Shown: positions 8,837 through 17,516 of the stretch, in pieces
Numbering within the stretch: the first letter of the stretch is position 1
How the letters are laid out: the number at the start of each line of letters is the position of its first letter
Origin: Nitratireductor sp.
GTDB taxonomy: Bacteria > Pseudomonadota > Alphaproteobacteria > Rhizobiales > Rhizobiaceae
DNA length: 64,000 bases
Direction of reading: 5' to 3'
Assembly (NCBI GenBank): GCA_020637805.1
Contig: JACKJU010000001.1
Span: 372,001 to 436,000, forward strand
Made by a program: the position numbers and the translations under genes
Notes under the pieces: generated by a model
The model's database searches: none
The model's input: the letters and a program-made list of their open reading frames with translations, nothing else
What the model was told of the DNA's origin: nothing

Positions 8837-9247
8837 TCAGCGATATTTTTCAGCCGCGCGCTCGTAGGCTGCGCATTCGTCCGTGGCGTTTTCGTTCGCC
8901 GCATCGATTTCCTGGCAGGACAGTTCAGACATGGAGCGCATGCAGGCGGTCGCCGGTTCGTAGAGTTCGTGATAGCGCGCCACCGCCGAGAAACTCTGGT
9001 TCATCTGGTCGCACATGGACTCCAGGCTGCGCATGACCATCGCTTTCATTTCCTCGCTCATGCTGGATTCCTGTCCCATCTGCGATAGCGCACAGCCCTT
9101 CACCTTCTCGCACATTGCCTGTGAGGCATCCGTGAAATCGTCCGGCAGGGCCGGCGTCACCATTGCGGCGGCTACAAGCTGGCAGAAAACTATGGCCGTG
9201 ACAGAAAGGACGGCTTTGCGCCGTGCTGGCTGGGGAAGTAGCGACAT
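8837..9247 (-). CDS. Small secreted four-helix-like protein, unknown function
   Basis: A 136-residue protein. The start at 9245-9247 is preceded by GGAGATC at good spacing, giving a signal peptide (AVLSVTAIVFCQLVAAAMV) with cleavage near TPALP. The mature part is helical and polar and has five cysteines (AMCEKVKGCAL, MCDQ, ACMRSMSELSCQEID, DECAAYE), spaced as in small periplasmic disulfide-bonded helix proteins. An open frame extends further upstream into the porin terminator, but that part has no ribosome-binding site and no sensible sequence. No family was recognised. It lies between the porin and exoR-like genes, all on the minus strand. Confidence 0.7.
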   Translation of the reverse strand: MSLLPQPARRKAVLSVTAIVFCQLVAAAMVTPALPDDFTDASQAMCEKVKGCALSQMGQESSMSEEMKAMVMRSLESMCDQMNQSFSAVARYHELYEPATACMRSMSELSCQEIDAANENATDECAAYERAAEKYR

Positions 9248-9362
9248 ATTCAATTGATCTCCGTTTTGCCCCGCACCGATCTTAAGGCGACCGCGAGCAA
9301 ATACAATTTCAATCGTCACGCACTGCGAAATCCGAAGTTCCGCCCCGCTGAAGTAGGGCAAC

Positions 9363-9386
9363 AAAAAAAGCCGCCAGTACGGCGGC
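9363..9386 (-). terminator. Rho-independent terminator after the FadL-type porin
   Basis: Read on the minus strand: GCCGCC, a five-base loop, GGCGGC, then seven T. It sits 31 bases after the porin stop codon and before the next minus-strand gene. Confidence 0.85.
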
Positions 9387-9416
9387 CTTTCGTGTTCGAA
9401 GTTAGTTCCAGCTGGA

Positions 9417-10682
9417 TCAGAACTTGATGGTTGCCTGAAGGCTGAAGGCGTGGCCCCACTCTTCGGGAGAGTGAGCGACGTAATCAAGCGCGCTGTCCGT
9501 CTTGGTCTTGGACCCTTCGGTGAACTTGATCGCCGCTGCAGTCGCGCGGATCGATACGTTCTCGGTCGCATTGTAGATGACCGAGCCGGCGTAGGTCCAT
9601 GTGTCGCTCAGGGTATCCCAGCCCGACGTCACGCCCTTGTCCCAGGTAACAGAGCCTGCAACCGAGACCTGATCGTTGATCTTGTGGCCGATACCGCCGG
9701 TTACCGTCCAGCCGTCCTTGTAGTAGGCTTTCAGGTCGGTAAACTCGTTGTTCGAGATCTTGTCGAAGAGGTTGACCTCACGCAGGATCGACCAGTCCGT
9801 CCACTTGACAGAACCGAATGCCAGCCAACCGGGAGCAATACCGGTCTGCAGGCTGAACTCGACCTGCTGGGGAAGCGTGACCGAACCGTAGGCGCCTGCC
9901 TTGGAAATACCGGCAGCTGCGGCTGCCGAAGCCAGATCGCCAGCAGCACCGAATATAGCCGTGAACGGGGTATTGATGAAGCTGCCGCTCAGATCGTGCT
10001 TGGTTTCGGAACGGTAGAGAAGCTGTGCACGCAGTGCGATTTCAGGAATCTCGTATGCGAGACCAGCGCGCCAGCCCCATGCATCGGAAGATACGTCGAT
10101 CTTGGAGTCGCCGCCGGTAAAACCGAGGCCCGAAGCACCGAACATGAATGTCGGGAAGGTACGCGACTGGTTGAACTGCAGGTCTTCGTAGAAGACGCCG
10201 CCGATAAGGCTGACGCGGCCTTTTTCCAGTTCAGTGCTGACCGCACATGTAAGGCCGTACTCCTTGACGGAGAGTGATACGTCCTTGACCTTGAAGGTCA
10301 TGGCACCCGAATAGCTGGAGGAGGCTCCGTAAGGTTCTGCATAGGAACCCACGCAGTTGAAGTTGTCGGCGATACGGCCGCCAATCGACACGTAAGGCAC
10401 CTCGAAATCGTTTCCGAATTCGACTTCACCCTGCACAAATGGAGAGGGAACGACAGGAGCCGCCGGGTTGAAGCCGCCGGGATTGTTGACGGCCACAAGG
10501 CCGGATACGCGATCGTACGAGCGGCCCGGGGAAACCCAGGTCATGCCAGCGACGATACCGAGCGCATCTGAGTAAAGGCCGTCCAGATTGGCCGAGCCGC
10601 GGTTGTAGCCGCCGGCGTGCGCAGCGCCTGCGAGAAGCGACAGCGAAAGCCCTGCCACGACTGATTTTGCGAATGTATTCAT
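9417..10682 (-). CDS. OmpP1/FadL-family outer-membrane transporter
   Basis: A 421-residue outer-membrane beta-barrel of the FadL family, which moves long-chain fatty acids or other hydrophobic compounds across the outer membrane. The chosen start (10680-10682) follows GGAGG and gives a clean signal peptide, MNTFAKSVVAGLSLSLLAGAAHA, with mature Gly-Gly-Tyr start. The rest shows alternating polar and hydrophobic strands, an Ala-rich insert near DLASAAAAAGISK, motifs DQVSVAGSVTWDKG and GYNRGSANLDGL, and a terminal Phe typical of BamA-assembled barrels. It is monocistronic, with its own terminator. Substrate not determinable. A 6-3-6 palindrome lies about 97 bases upstream. Confidence 0.87.
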   Translation of the reverse strand: MNTFAKSVVAGLSLSLLAGAAHAGGYNRGSANLDGLYSDALGIVAGMTWVSPGRSYDRVSGLVAVNNPGGFNPAAPVVPSPFVQGEVEFGNDFEVPYVSIGGRIADNFNCVGSYAEPYGASSSYSGAMTFKVKDVSLSVKEYGLTCAVSTELEKGRVSLIGGVFYEDLQFNQSRTFPTFMFGASGLGFTGGDSKIDVSSDAWGWRAGLAYEIPEIALRAQLLYRSETKHDLSGSFINTPFTAIFGAAGDLASAAAAAGISKAGAYGSVTLPQQVEFSLQTGIAPGWLAFGSVKWTDWSILREVNLFDKISNNEFTDLKAYYKDGWTVTGGIGHKINDQVSVAGSVTWDKGVTSGWDTLSDTWTYAGSVIYNATENVSIRATAAAIKFTEGSKTKTDSALDYVAHSPEEWGHAFSLQATIKF

Positions 10683-10778
10683 TTTCCTCCGCCCCAAATA
10701 AAGGTGTTGTCCCTATCTTGAGCTACATCTCCAACCTATTTGCAGCGCATTTTCAACATGATTTTGACGCAAACGTCA

Positions 10779-10793
10779 CATGTGCTTCACATG
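10779..10793. promoter_or_regulatory. Palindrome CATGTG-N3-CACATG upstream of the porin (candidate operator)
   Basis: Perfect six-base arms with a three-base centre (CTT), 97 bases before the porin start. A second inverted repeat, GTTGCC-N4-GGCAAC, lies at 10805-10820. The spacing suits dimeric repressors, but no family can be named. Confidence 0.35.
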
Positions 10794-11044
10794 ACTGCCC
10801 AAATGTTGCCCAACGGCAACAAAAACAGGGCAAAATCCCCCGTTTGATCCACAGAATGCGCACAAATAGGCCCAAGAGGACCGCCCGCAGTGCCGGGAAT
10901 CATGGTTCGACAGGTTCCGGCTGATCATGCGAAGCCAAACCACTTCGGCATTACAAAACGGCGAATTGATCGAGAGAAGAAGTACAAGCTGCAGTCGCCG
11001 GGCTCCCCCGATGAAAGAACGAGCCCGACGCCTAAATTGTCAAA

Positions 11045-11067
11045 GCCAGTGCATTGCCAGCACTGGC
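11045..11067 (-). terminator. Likely valS terminator stem-loop
   Basis: GCCAGTGC and GCACTGGC form an eight-base stem with a seven-base loop, 11 bases after the valS stop. On the minus strand it is followed by CTTTGACAATTT, a weak T-rich tail, so termination may be partial. Confidence 0.5.
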
Positions 11068-11077
11068 GGCAGCGCGA

Positions 11078-14002
11078 TCAGAGCGCTTCCTTCACCCGCG
11101 AGAGCGCCTCGGAAATGCGGGCCTGACGCTCCTGGTAGCCGGCCAACTTTTCGCGTTCCTCCGCGACCACGTCTTCCGGTGCATTGGCAACGAATTTCGC
11201 GTTCGACAATTTCCCGTCGAGCCGCTTGATCTCGCCATCGAGCTTCTTGATCTCCTTTTCGAGACGCTGAGCCTCGGCTGAGAGGTCAACCACGCCAGCA
11301 AGCGGCAGGCAGAAGGTCGCTTCACCCAGAACGATCTGAGCCGATCCCCTGGGTGCTGCTTCGGCAAACTCCACCGGTTCAACACGCGCAAGGCGATGGA
11401 TAGCAGGTTCGTGGCGCCCTACCCGGGCCCGTGTCTCTGCAGTCGCCCCGACCACAACCAGAGGCATGAAATCCCCTGGCTTCACGCCCATTTCCGCACG
11501 GACGGAACGGATTTCGGATACCAGGCTGACCAGCCAGTTCACTTCCTCGGCGGCAGCTTCGTCGGCCATGCGGGTCTGCGGCCAATGCGCATGACAGGCC
11601 ATGGTGTTGCGACCGCTTGAGGGAGCAGTCGCATCCCAAAGTTCCTCGGTCATGAACGGCATGAAGGGATGCAGCAGCTTGAACACCTCGTCGAGCACGA
11701 AGGCCGTGCAACCTTGTGCCTCCTTCTTGGCAGCTTCATCGTCACCGGAAAACACCGGCTTGAGAAGTTCCAGGTACCAGTCGCAGAAGGTGTTCCAGAC
11801 AAAGCGGTAGATAGCGGCTGCCGCATCGTTGAAACGGTACTTGTCGAGGTTTTCTGTAACCTCGACAACGCATCTGGAAAGTTCGGCAAGGATCCAGCGA
11901 TTGATCATCTGGGACGCACTGTCCGGATCAAAATCCGGATCATGGGCAACGCCGTTCATCTGGGCAAAGCGGGTCGCGTTCCAGAGCTTGGTGCCGAAGT
12001 TGCGGTAGCCCGCAATACGGGCAGGATCGAGTTTCACGTCCCTGCCCTGTGCGGCCATTATCGCAAGCGTGAAACGCAAGGCATCGGCGCCGTATTCATC
12101 GATCAGTTCGAGCGGATCGATGACATTCCCCTTGGACTTGGACATCTTCGCGCCGTTCTTGTCGCGAACCAGCGCATGAACATAGACAGTGTGGAACGGT
12201 TCGACCGGCGTTCCCTCGTCATCCTTCATGAAATGCAGGCCAAACATCATCATCCTGGCGACCCAGAAGAAGATGATATCGAAGCCGGTTACCAGAACAT
12301 CCGTCTGGTAGTATTTTTCGAGCTGCGGGGTCTCGTCAGGCCAGCCAAGCGTGGAGAATGGCCAAAGCGCCGAGGAAAACCAGGTATCCAGCACATCCTC
12401 GTCGCGAACGAGTATTTCGCCCGGTGCGAAATTGTCGAGTTTCTCCTGAACCCACGCTTTCCACGGACCTTCGAGCGCGAGGTAATGCTGAACCGCATCG
12501 TCAATCGCCTCCTGCTCGCTTTCTGCAACGAAGACCTGTCCGTCCGGGCCATACCAGGCGGGAATGCGGTGTCCCCACCATAGCTGGCGCGAGATGCACC
12601 AGGGCTGGATGTTCTCCATCCATGCGTAATAGGTGTTCTCCCAGGTTTTCGGGACGAATTCGGTCCGGCCTTCGCGCACGGCAGCGATTGCAGGCTTGGC
12701 CAGCGTCTCGGCATCGGCGAACCATTGGTCGGTGAGCATCGGTTCAATGACGACGCCGGAACGGTCGCCAAAAGGCTGCATCACCTTCTTGTTCTCGACC
12801 AGCGGCACGGAATTGCCTTCCTCGTCGGTCGTCATGACCGCAAGGCCCTCCGCCGTGATTGCGGCTACCACGCGGTCGCGGCACTCATAGCGGTCAAGGC
12901 CGCGATACTCGTCGGGAACGAGGTTGATCAGGTCGACATGATCGGCACTCGGCAGTTCACCGGAGGCAACGATCTCCTGCGCCTTTGCAGCCTCTGCCGC
13001 ATATGGCTCCCCGTCGTCGCGCATGGCGGCCTTGACGTCCATCAGGCGATAGCAGGGTATCCGGTTGCGCGTAGCAACGCCGTAGTCGTTGAAATCATGC
13101 GCACCGGTTATCTTTACCGCACCCGAGCCGAAGTTCGGATCGGGGTATTCGTCGGTAATGATCGGGATCAGGCGCCGGTGTTCCTTTGGACCGACCGGAA
13201 TTTCGCAAAGCCTGCCGATGATCGGCTTGTAGCGTTCGTCCGAGGGATGTACCGCGACAGCACCGTCGCCCAGCATCGTTTCAGGCCGGGTTGTCGCAAT
13301 CGAGATATAGTCCCGTTCTTCCTCCAGGATGATGTTTCCGTCGGCGTCTTTCTCGACATAGGTGTACGTCTCGCCGCCAGCCAGCGGATACTTGAAGTGC
13401 CACATGTGGCCGTCGACCTCGATGTTCTCCACCTCAAGGTCGGAAATCGCCGTTTCGAATTTCGGATCCCAGTTGACCAGCCGCTTGCCCCGGTAGATCA
13501 GGCCTTCGCGGTAGAGTTCGACAAACACCTTGAGAACGGCCTTCGACAGGCCGTCGTCCATGGTGAAGCGCTCGCGAGACCAGTCGCAGGAAGCGCCGAG
13601 ACGCTTCAACTGGTTGAAGATCATGCCGCCGGATTCGTCCTTCCACTGCCAGACCCGGTCGATAAAGGCTTCACGGCCCATATCGCGGCGCGAGGGTTCC
13701 TGGCGTTCGGCAAGCTGACGTTCGACCACCATCTGGGTGGCGATGCCGGCATGGTCCATTCCCGGCTGCCAAAGGACGTCCCTGCCCTGCATGCGCTTGA
13801 ACCGGATCAGAATATCCTGGAGCGTGTTGTTGAGCGCGTGTCCCATGTGCAGCGAGCCGGTCACATTCGGCGGCGGTATCACGATGCAGTAGGGATCGGC
13901 TCCGGCTTTCGACCCGGCACCGGCAGCAAAGGCCTGTGCCTCGTCCCATTTGGCGGCAATCCGCGGCTCGATTCCGGCCGCGTCGTAGGTTTTCTCAAGC
14001 AT
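11078..14002 (-). CDS. valS: Valine--tRNA ligase
   Basis: Class I aminoacyl-tRNA synthetase that charges tRNA-Val and edits misactivated threonine. The 974 residues start at MLEKTYDAAGIEPRI; the open frame reaches further upstream, but those residues are unlike any ValS. Visible: PPPNVTGSLHMGHALN (HIGH motif near residue 53), the CP1 editing insertion between about 200 and 420, KMSKSKGNVIDP (KMSKS loop near 620), the anticodon-binding helices, and the C-terminal valyl-specific coiled coil (EAQRLEKEIKKLDGEIKRLD). It lies downstream of popZ in the same direction, a conserved rhizobial order. Confidence 0.97.
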   Translation of the reverse strand: MLEKTYDAAGIEPRIAAKWDEAQAFAAGAGSKAGADPYCIVIPPPNVTGSLHMGHALNNTLQDILIRFKRMQGRDVLWQPGMDHAGIATQMVVERQLAERQEPSRRDMGREAFIDRVWQWKDESGGMIFNQLKRLGASCDWSRERFTMDDGLSKAVLKVFVELYREGLIYRGKRLVNWDPKFETAISDLEVENIEVDGHMWHFKYPLAGGETYTYVEKDADGNIILEEERDYISIATTRPETMLGDGAVAVHPSDERYKPIIGRLCEIPVGPKEHRRLIPIITDEYPDPNFGSGAVKITGAHDFNDYGVATRNRIPCYRLMDVKAAMRDDGEPYAAEAAKAQEIVASGELPSADHVDLINLVPDEYRGLDRYECRDRVVAAITAEGLAVMTTDEEGNSVPLVENKKVMQPFGDRSGVVIEPMLTDQWFADAETLAKPAIAAVREGRTEFVPKTWENTYYAWMENIQPWCISRQLWWGHRIPAWYGPDGQVFVAESEQEAIDDAVQHYLALEGPWKAWVQEKLDNFAPGEILVRDEDVLDTWFSSALWPFSTLGWPDETPQLEKYYQTDVLVTGFDIIFFWVARMMMFGLHFMKDDEGTPVEPFHTVYVHALVRDKNGAKMSKSKGNVIDPLELIDEYGADALRFTLAIMAAQGRDVKLDPARIAGYRNFGTKLWNATRFAQMNGVAHDPDFDPDSASQMINRWILAELSRCVVEVTENLDKYRFNDAAAAIYRFVWNTFCDWYLELLKPVFSGDDEAAKKEAQGCTAFVLDEVFKLLHPFMPFMTEELWDATAPSSGRNTMACHAHWPQTRMADEAAAEEVNWLVSLVSEIRSVRAEMGVKPGDFMPLVVVGATAETRARVGRHEPAIHRLARVEPVEFAEAAPRGSAQIVLGEATFCLPLAGVVDLSAEAQRLEKEIKKLDGEIKRLDGKLSNAKFVANAPEDVVAEEREKLAGYQERQARISEALSRVKEAL

Positions 14003-14166
14003 CGTTTTTCCAGACAAATGTAATCGGCAACGCGAGATGGCTGCGTGTCCGTGTAAAGCGAAAGCGGCATGGCAAGTCAACCGCCTGCGTCAAGTCGCGC
14101 AGACAAGCAGCAGGCTGCAGCAGAATGGAAAGGATGCATTAGCCGCGAGAGCAGCAGAAGCAGTTG

Positions 14167-15411
14167 CTACTTTATCAGGCGCGCTATTTCCTCGCGCACG
14201 ATTTTCTCGACGAGGCCCGGCAGATTCGAATCCAGCCACTCCTTGAGCATCGGCCGCAACACGGCTTCGACCCGTGCTGCCTCGTTCCCCGCGATGCTTT
14301 GTTTGAGGCGCTCAATGGATGAATTCACCGCCGCTTCAGTGACTGGAGAAACCAGTGACGCGGCAGGATCAGCATGACCGCCGGAAACTTCAGCTTCCGT
14401 TTCTACAGCCTGCACGGGGGCTGTTGCATGTTCAAATTCCTGCGAAGGCGCTTCGGAGACAGCCTGAAGTGATGACTCCGGTTCCGACCGCAAAGCCTCA
14501 ACTTCATCCGGCTCTACCTCGACGAGAATGGGTTCTCCAGGCTCCCGGCCGAACTCAGCGGCACGACGCTGTTCGGCTTCGAATGCTTCGTCGAGGCCGG
14601 CTTCGTCAAATGCGGCTTCGTCCAGGCTGGTTTCCTCTGGGCTGGTTTCGTCCAGACCGGCCTCTTCCGCGCCGATTTCATCCAGGAAGGTTTCGCCCAG
14701 CAGTTCCGACTGTTCGAGTTCCGCTTCCGGGGCAGGTTCTCCGCTTGTGCCTCCGATTGAATGCGTGGCCTCGGCTGCGTCTTCCTGCGGCACTGAGACC
14801 GCGGCAGCCGGCGGTTGGGAGTTCGGCGTATGAGCCGGAGCGCTGCCCTTCAACCGCAGTTCCCTTGCAAGCTCGGCAAGGCTTGGCCGCTGCGTGGCAG
14901 AAGCTGCCGGAGTTGGCGGCGCTGGCGAATGTTTTTCGGCAGCCGATATGGAGACCCCGGCTTCGGGCTCAAGGGCCAAATCCGACGAGGCACCAGCTTG
15001 GGAAGCCGGAGATACCCCGTGGGCTGTTTCTACGGCAGATGCGGAAGCAGGTTCGGTCTCCGGCGCGACCTGTGCAGCAGACGGAGAAGCCGGCTGATGG
15101 GCCGGCGGCGTGTCCGGCTGCATTTCGCGTCTGACCGCAGCAACGACTGCCGCAGCTTCGCGCGCAGCCTGCGGGGAACCGGGCACAGCCGCCTTGGCAG
15201 CGTTGTCCGCGTTTCCGGTCTCGCCACTGGCGGCAATCGCGCTGCCTGAGCCACCCGGCGCAGTCGTGGCAGGAGCAGCGGCCGGCGGAGCCTCAGCCGA
15301 CGCTGGCTGCGCCGCAGGCTTGTCTTCCAACTTGCTGTCTGAATTTATGATCTTGCGAATGGAGGCAAGTATGTCCTCCATCGATGTGTCTTTTACCGCC
15401 GCCTCAGCCAT
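14167..15411 (-). CDS. popZ: Polar organizing protein PopZ (DUF2497)
   Basis: Self-assembling pole scaffold that recruits segregation and cell-cycle factors. The start at 15409-15411 gives the diagnostic N-terminal client-binding helix, SMEDILASIRKIINSD. The middle (about residues 30-330) is a Pro/Ala/Glu-rich disordered spacer containing acidic pentapeptide repeats. The C-terminal 75 residues (SIERLKQSIAGNEAARVEAV, then MLKEWLDSNLPGLVEKIV) are the conserved oligomerisation helices. At 414 residues it is longer than Caulobacter PopZ and nearer the rhizobial form; the extra length is in the spacer. The open frame continues upstream without PopZ-like sequence. It sits between tolC and valS on the minus strand. 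Confidence 0.92.
   Translation of the reverse strand: MAEAAVKDTSMEDILASIRKIINSDSKLEDKPAAQPASAEAPPAAAPATTAPGGSGSAIAASGETGNADNAAKAAVPGSPQAAREAAAVVAAVRREMQPDTPPAHQPASPSAAQVAPETEPASASAVETAHGVSPASQAGASSDLALEPEAGVSISAAEKHSPAPPTPAASATQRPSLAELARELRLKGSAPAHTPNSQPPAAAVSVPQEDAAEATHSIGGTSGEPAPEAELEQSELLGETFLDEIGAEEAGLDETSPEETSLDEAAFDEAGLDEAFEAEQRRAAEFGREPGEPILVEVEPDEVEALRSEPESSLQAVSEAPSQEFEHATAPVQAVETEAEVSGGHADPAASLVSPVTEAAVNSSIERLKQSIAGNEAARVEAVLRPMLKEWLDSNLPGLVEKIVREEIARLIK
14572..14691 (-). repeat. Acidic pentapeptide repeats in the PopZ spacer
   Basis: Eight consecutive five-residue units with core x-x-(L/F)-D-E: TFLDE, IGAEE, AGLDE, TSPEE, TSLDE, AAFDE, AGLDE, AFEAE. At DNA level the period is 15 bases, with TTCGTC recurring on the plus strand. 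This can change length by slippage without breaking the frame. Confidence 0.85.
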
Positions 15412-15695
15412 TTGGTCCCCCGGTCCTCGTATTTCCGGAACAGCGCCTCGAATTCCGCCACGCTCCCGATCCCGACGGAACCGATACAACGGAACGGAAT
15501 CCAATCGTCCAAATCGTGTCAGACGAAACTTGCGCCATGCTGGACACTATTGCTTCGGCATCGCCAGCAATAGCGCGATTTCCGCGATTCGGGGAATTCT
15601 AACCCATTAGCTGTGGAAATCTAAGCGCGTCGCCAAAGCTGACCCAAGGGGATGGAAAGAAGATCAGGCATCAGGCAACGAGCCGCATGCCTGTG

Positions 15696-17081
15696 TCACT
15701 CTCCGGTTGGCGTGCGAAGACCGTACCACTTGTCCTTGACCACGACATAGTGGTCTTCCGGATCGTAGCGGGCAACCTTGAGCGACAGATCGTCCGCCGT
15801 GAGCCTGCCTATTGCCGAAAGAACAGCATAAGAGGCCACAACGACGTTACGCCGGGACTGGGCGAGCAGGATCTGCGCATCGAGAACATCGGACTGCGTG
15901 TTGAGAACGTCGAGCGTGGTGCGCTGGCCGACGCGGCGCTCTTCCTGCACTCCGTTGAGTGCAATCTGGGCGGCCCGAAGCTGCGCGTCATAGCCTTCTG
16001 CAGAGGCGCGGGCGGCCTCAAGCTGGCTGTAGGCGGAAACAACTGCTGCACGGACGTTGTCCACGGCCTGATCGACCTCGATGCGGCGCTGACCAAGCGT
16101 TTCCTTGTTCTGGCGCACGGTGGCCGATGCCTTGCCGCCCTGATAAATCGGAATATTGAGGTTTGCCATGATCGAAGCCGACTCGCGGTCGGTATTCTTG
16201 GCAACATCGTAGTCCTTGCTCAACTTGCCCTGAAGGCTGATCGTCGGAAGGAAGCTGCTCTCGGCCGATTTCACATTATACATCGCCACATCGACAAGAT
16301 GGCGCGTGGCGAGAATTGCCGGATGCTGCGCATAGGCAATCTGGAGCGCCTGATCGAGCGACGACGGGATCTTGGCAACGGCAGCCTTCGGCATTGTAAG
16401 CTTTCCAGGCTCCTTGCCGACGATCTGCCGGTAGATTGCCTGGCTCGACTTCAACTGCGCTTTGGCGGCACTGGCCAGGCCTCGTGCGCCTGCCTGCTGT
16501 GCCTGGGCCTGAGCAGTGTCGGTGCGCGTGCTTTCGCCGACGTCGAAACGCGCGCGCTCGGAACGCACGAGTTCATCCAGGAAACTCAAGGCCGAAGCGC
16601 GGTAGCTTGCAATCTGCGTGTCGCGAATCACATCCATATAGGCCGTGGCGGCGTCGAACAGCACGTTCTGTTCGGTATTGCGCAGTGTTTCGCGCTGCGC
16701 CAGCACGCCCGACTCTGCCGCTGCGACGTTGTTCTGTGTCTTCCAGCTATCCCAAAGAACCTGCGAAATGGTGACGCCGAACCCGTAGGGTGTCAGGTCG
16801 GTCGTCGTGGTTCCGAGTGGCGAAAATGTCTTGGTGTGGGTGCGGCCCTTGTAGGCATTACCTTCAATGAATGGACGAAGGCCCGATTTTGCCAGGGGCA
16901 CATTCTCGTCGGTAGCGCGGACGGCGGCGCGCTGGGCGTTCAGCGTGGGGTTGCCGGAATAGGCAAGTGCCAGTGCTTCGGTGATCGTTTCGGCCCATGA
17001 TGCAGAGGCACCGGCAAGCGAAGTGGTCAGCAATAGTGAGACAACCAGTGCCTTATTTCTGGCCTGTTTCAAGACACGCAT
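15696..17081 (-). CDS. tolC: TolC-family outer-membrane efflux channel
   Basis: The outer-membrane and periplasmic tunnel of type I secretion and RND efflux systems. It has 461 residues, typical for the family. A signal peptide (MRVLKQARNKALVVSLLLTT, cleavage near ASASWA-ET) is followed by the TolC beginning ITEALALAYSGNPTL. Two related halves with long heptad helices and the motif GQRTTLDVLNTQSDVLDAQI complete it. Adjacent popZ, valS and pcm-like genes form the usual rhizobial neighbourhood; no RND pump or membrane-fusion gene lies beside it, so it probably serves several pumps. Operator-like GTCAAA/TTTGAC sites lie about 240 bases upstream. Confidence 0.93.
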   Translation of the reverse strand: MRVLKQARNKALVVSLLLTTSLAGASASWAETITEALALAYSGNPTLNAQRAAVRATDENVPLAKSGLRPFIEGNAYKGRTHTKTFSPLGTTTTDLTPYGFGVTISQVLWDSWKTQNNVAAAESGVLAQRETLRNTEQNVLFDAATAYMDVIRDTQIASYRASALSFLDELVRSERARFDVGESTRTDTAQAQAQQAGARGLASAAKAQLKSSQAIYRQIVGKEPGKLTMPKAAVAKIPSSLDQALQIAYAQHPAILATRHLVDVAMYNVKSAESSFLPTISLQGKLSKDYDVAKNTDRESASIMANLNIPIYQGGKASATVRQNKETLGQRRIEVDQAVDNVRAAVVSAYSQLEAARASAEGYDAQLRAAQIALNGVQEERRVGQRTTLDVLNTQSDVLDAQILLAQSRRNVVVASYAVLSAIGRLTADDLSLKVARYDPEDHYVVVKDKWYGLRTPTGE

Positions 17082-17516
17082 ACGCTAAACCCCGTTTCCG
17101 ATTGTCCGCAATCTGCGGTTGGCGCCAGTGGATCCCTGCTTGCCCGGAAGACCTGCGCCGCAATTCCCTGTTCAGTATTCTTATCTTTATACCGAGATCG
17201 CCCCGGGCGCACCCGGTAACCTCTGTTTTTGATGCCTGGCACGACCACAATCAACAGAAATGCCCAAGCGCCGAGCGTCAAGCCTCGGCAGGCCGTACAT
17301 TACGAATGGCAAATACAAGGTCAAATTAAAGTTTGACTATTGCGTCAATGACCCGCGGAGCGTTGCAGAGGAGACACAGAATCCGACCGGCCGGATTCCT
17401 TCAAACGCGCCATTTCGTCAATTTATGTCCCAACTTGGCCACAGCGCAAAAATCTTCTGCCTGCGGGTGTGCCGCCGCAAGGCGAGTTTCCCGGTCGATT
17501 AGTAAATGGTAGCGAC
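17082..17516. other. Intergenic region between the pcm-like gene and tolC
   Basis: A 435-base gap; no open frame in it has a ribosome-binding site or a plausible protein. It contains the GTCAAA/TTTGAC half-site cluster described separately, and otherwise no clear structure. Confidence 0.6.
17320..17348. promoter_or_regulatory. Three alternating GTCAAA-type half-sites (candidate operator)
   Basis: GTCAAA (17320-17325), TTTGAC (17332-17337) and GTCAA (17344-17348) alternate in orientation, each pair separated by six bases. Such evenly phased inverted half-sites are typical of dimeric repressors of the TetR or similar type. tolC is the nearest downstream gene on the minus strand, about 240 bases away. 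No binding protein can be named. Confidence 0.35.

Larger units (their letters stand above)
10683..11077. other. Intergenic region between valS and the FadL-type porin
   Basis: A 395-base gap with no supported gene. The porin-proximal half is A/T-richer and contains two palindromes listed separately. The valS-proximal end carries a likely valS terminator stem. A second GC pair, CGGGCTC and GAGCCCG, lies near 11000-11027 without a T run. Confidence 0.6.

Noticed and set aside
9248..9571. Upstream extension of the small secreted protein at 8837-9247
   Set aside because: It would run across the porin terminator and the porin 3' end; the start at 9247 has a good RBS and a signal peptide.
12725..14023. 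Long open frame on the plus strand opposite valS (over 400 codons)
   Set aside because: Valine--tRNA ligase with HIGH and KMSKS motifs occupies the other strand; the antisense product has no motif and arises from G+C-rich third positions.
15687..17000. Long plus-strand open frame opposite tolC
   Set aside because: The TolC signal peptide and channel motifs on the minus strand explain this stretch.
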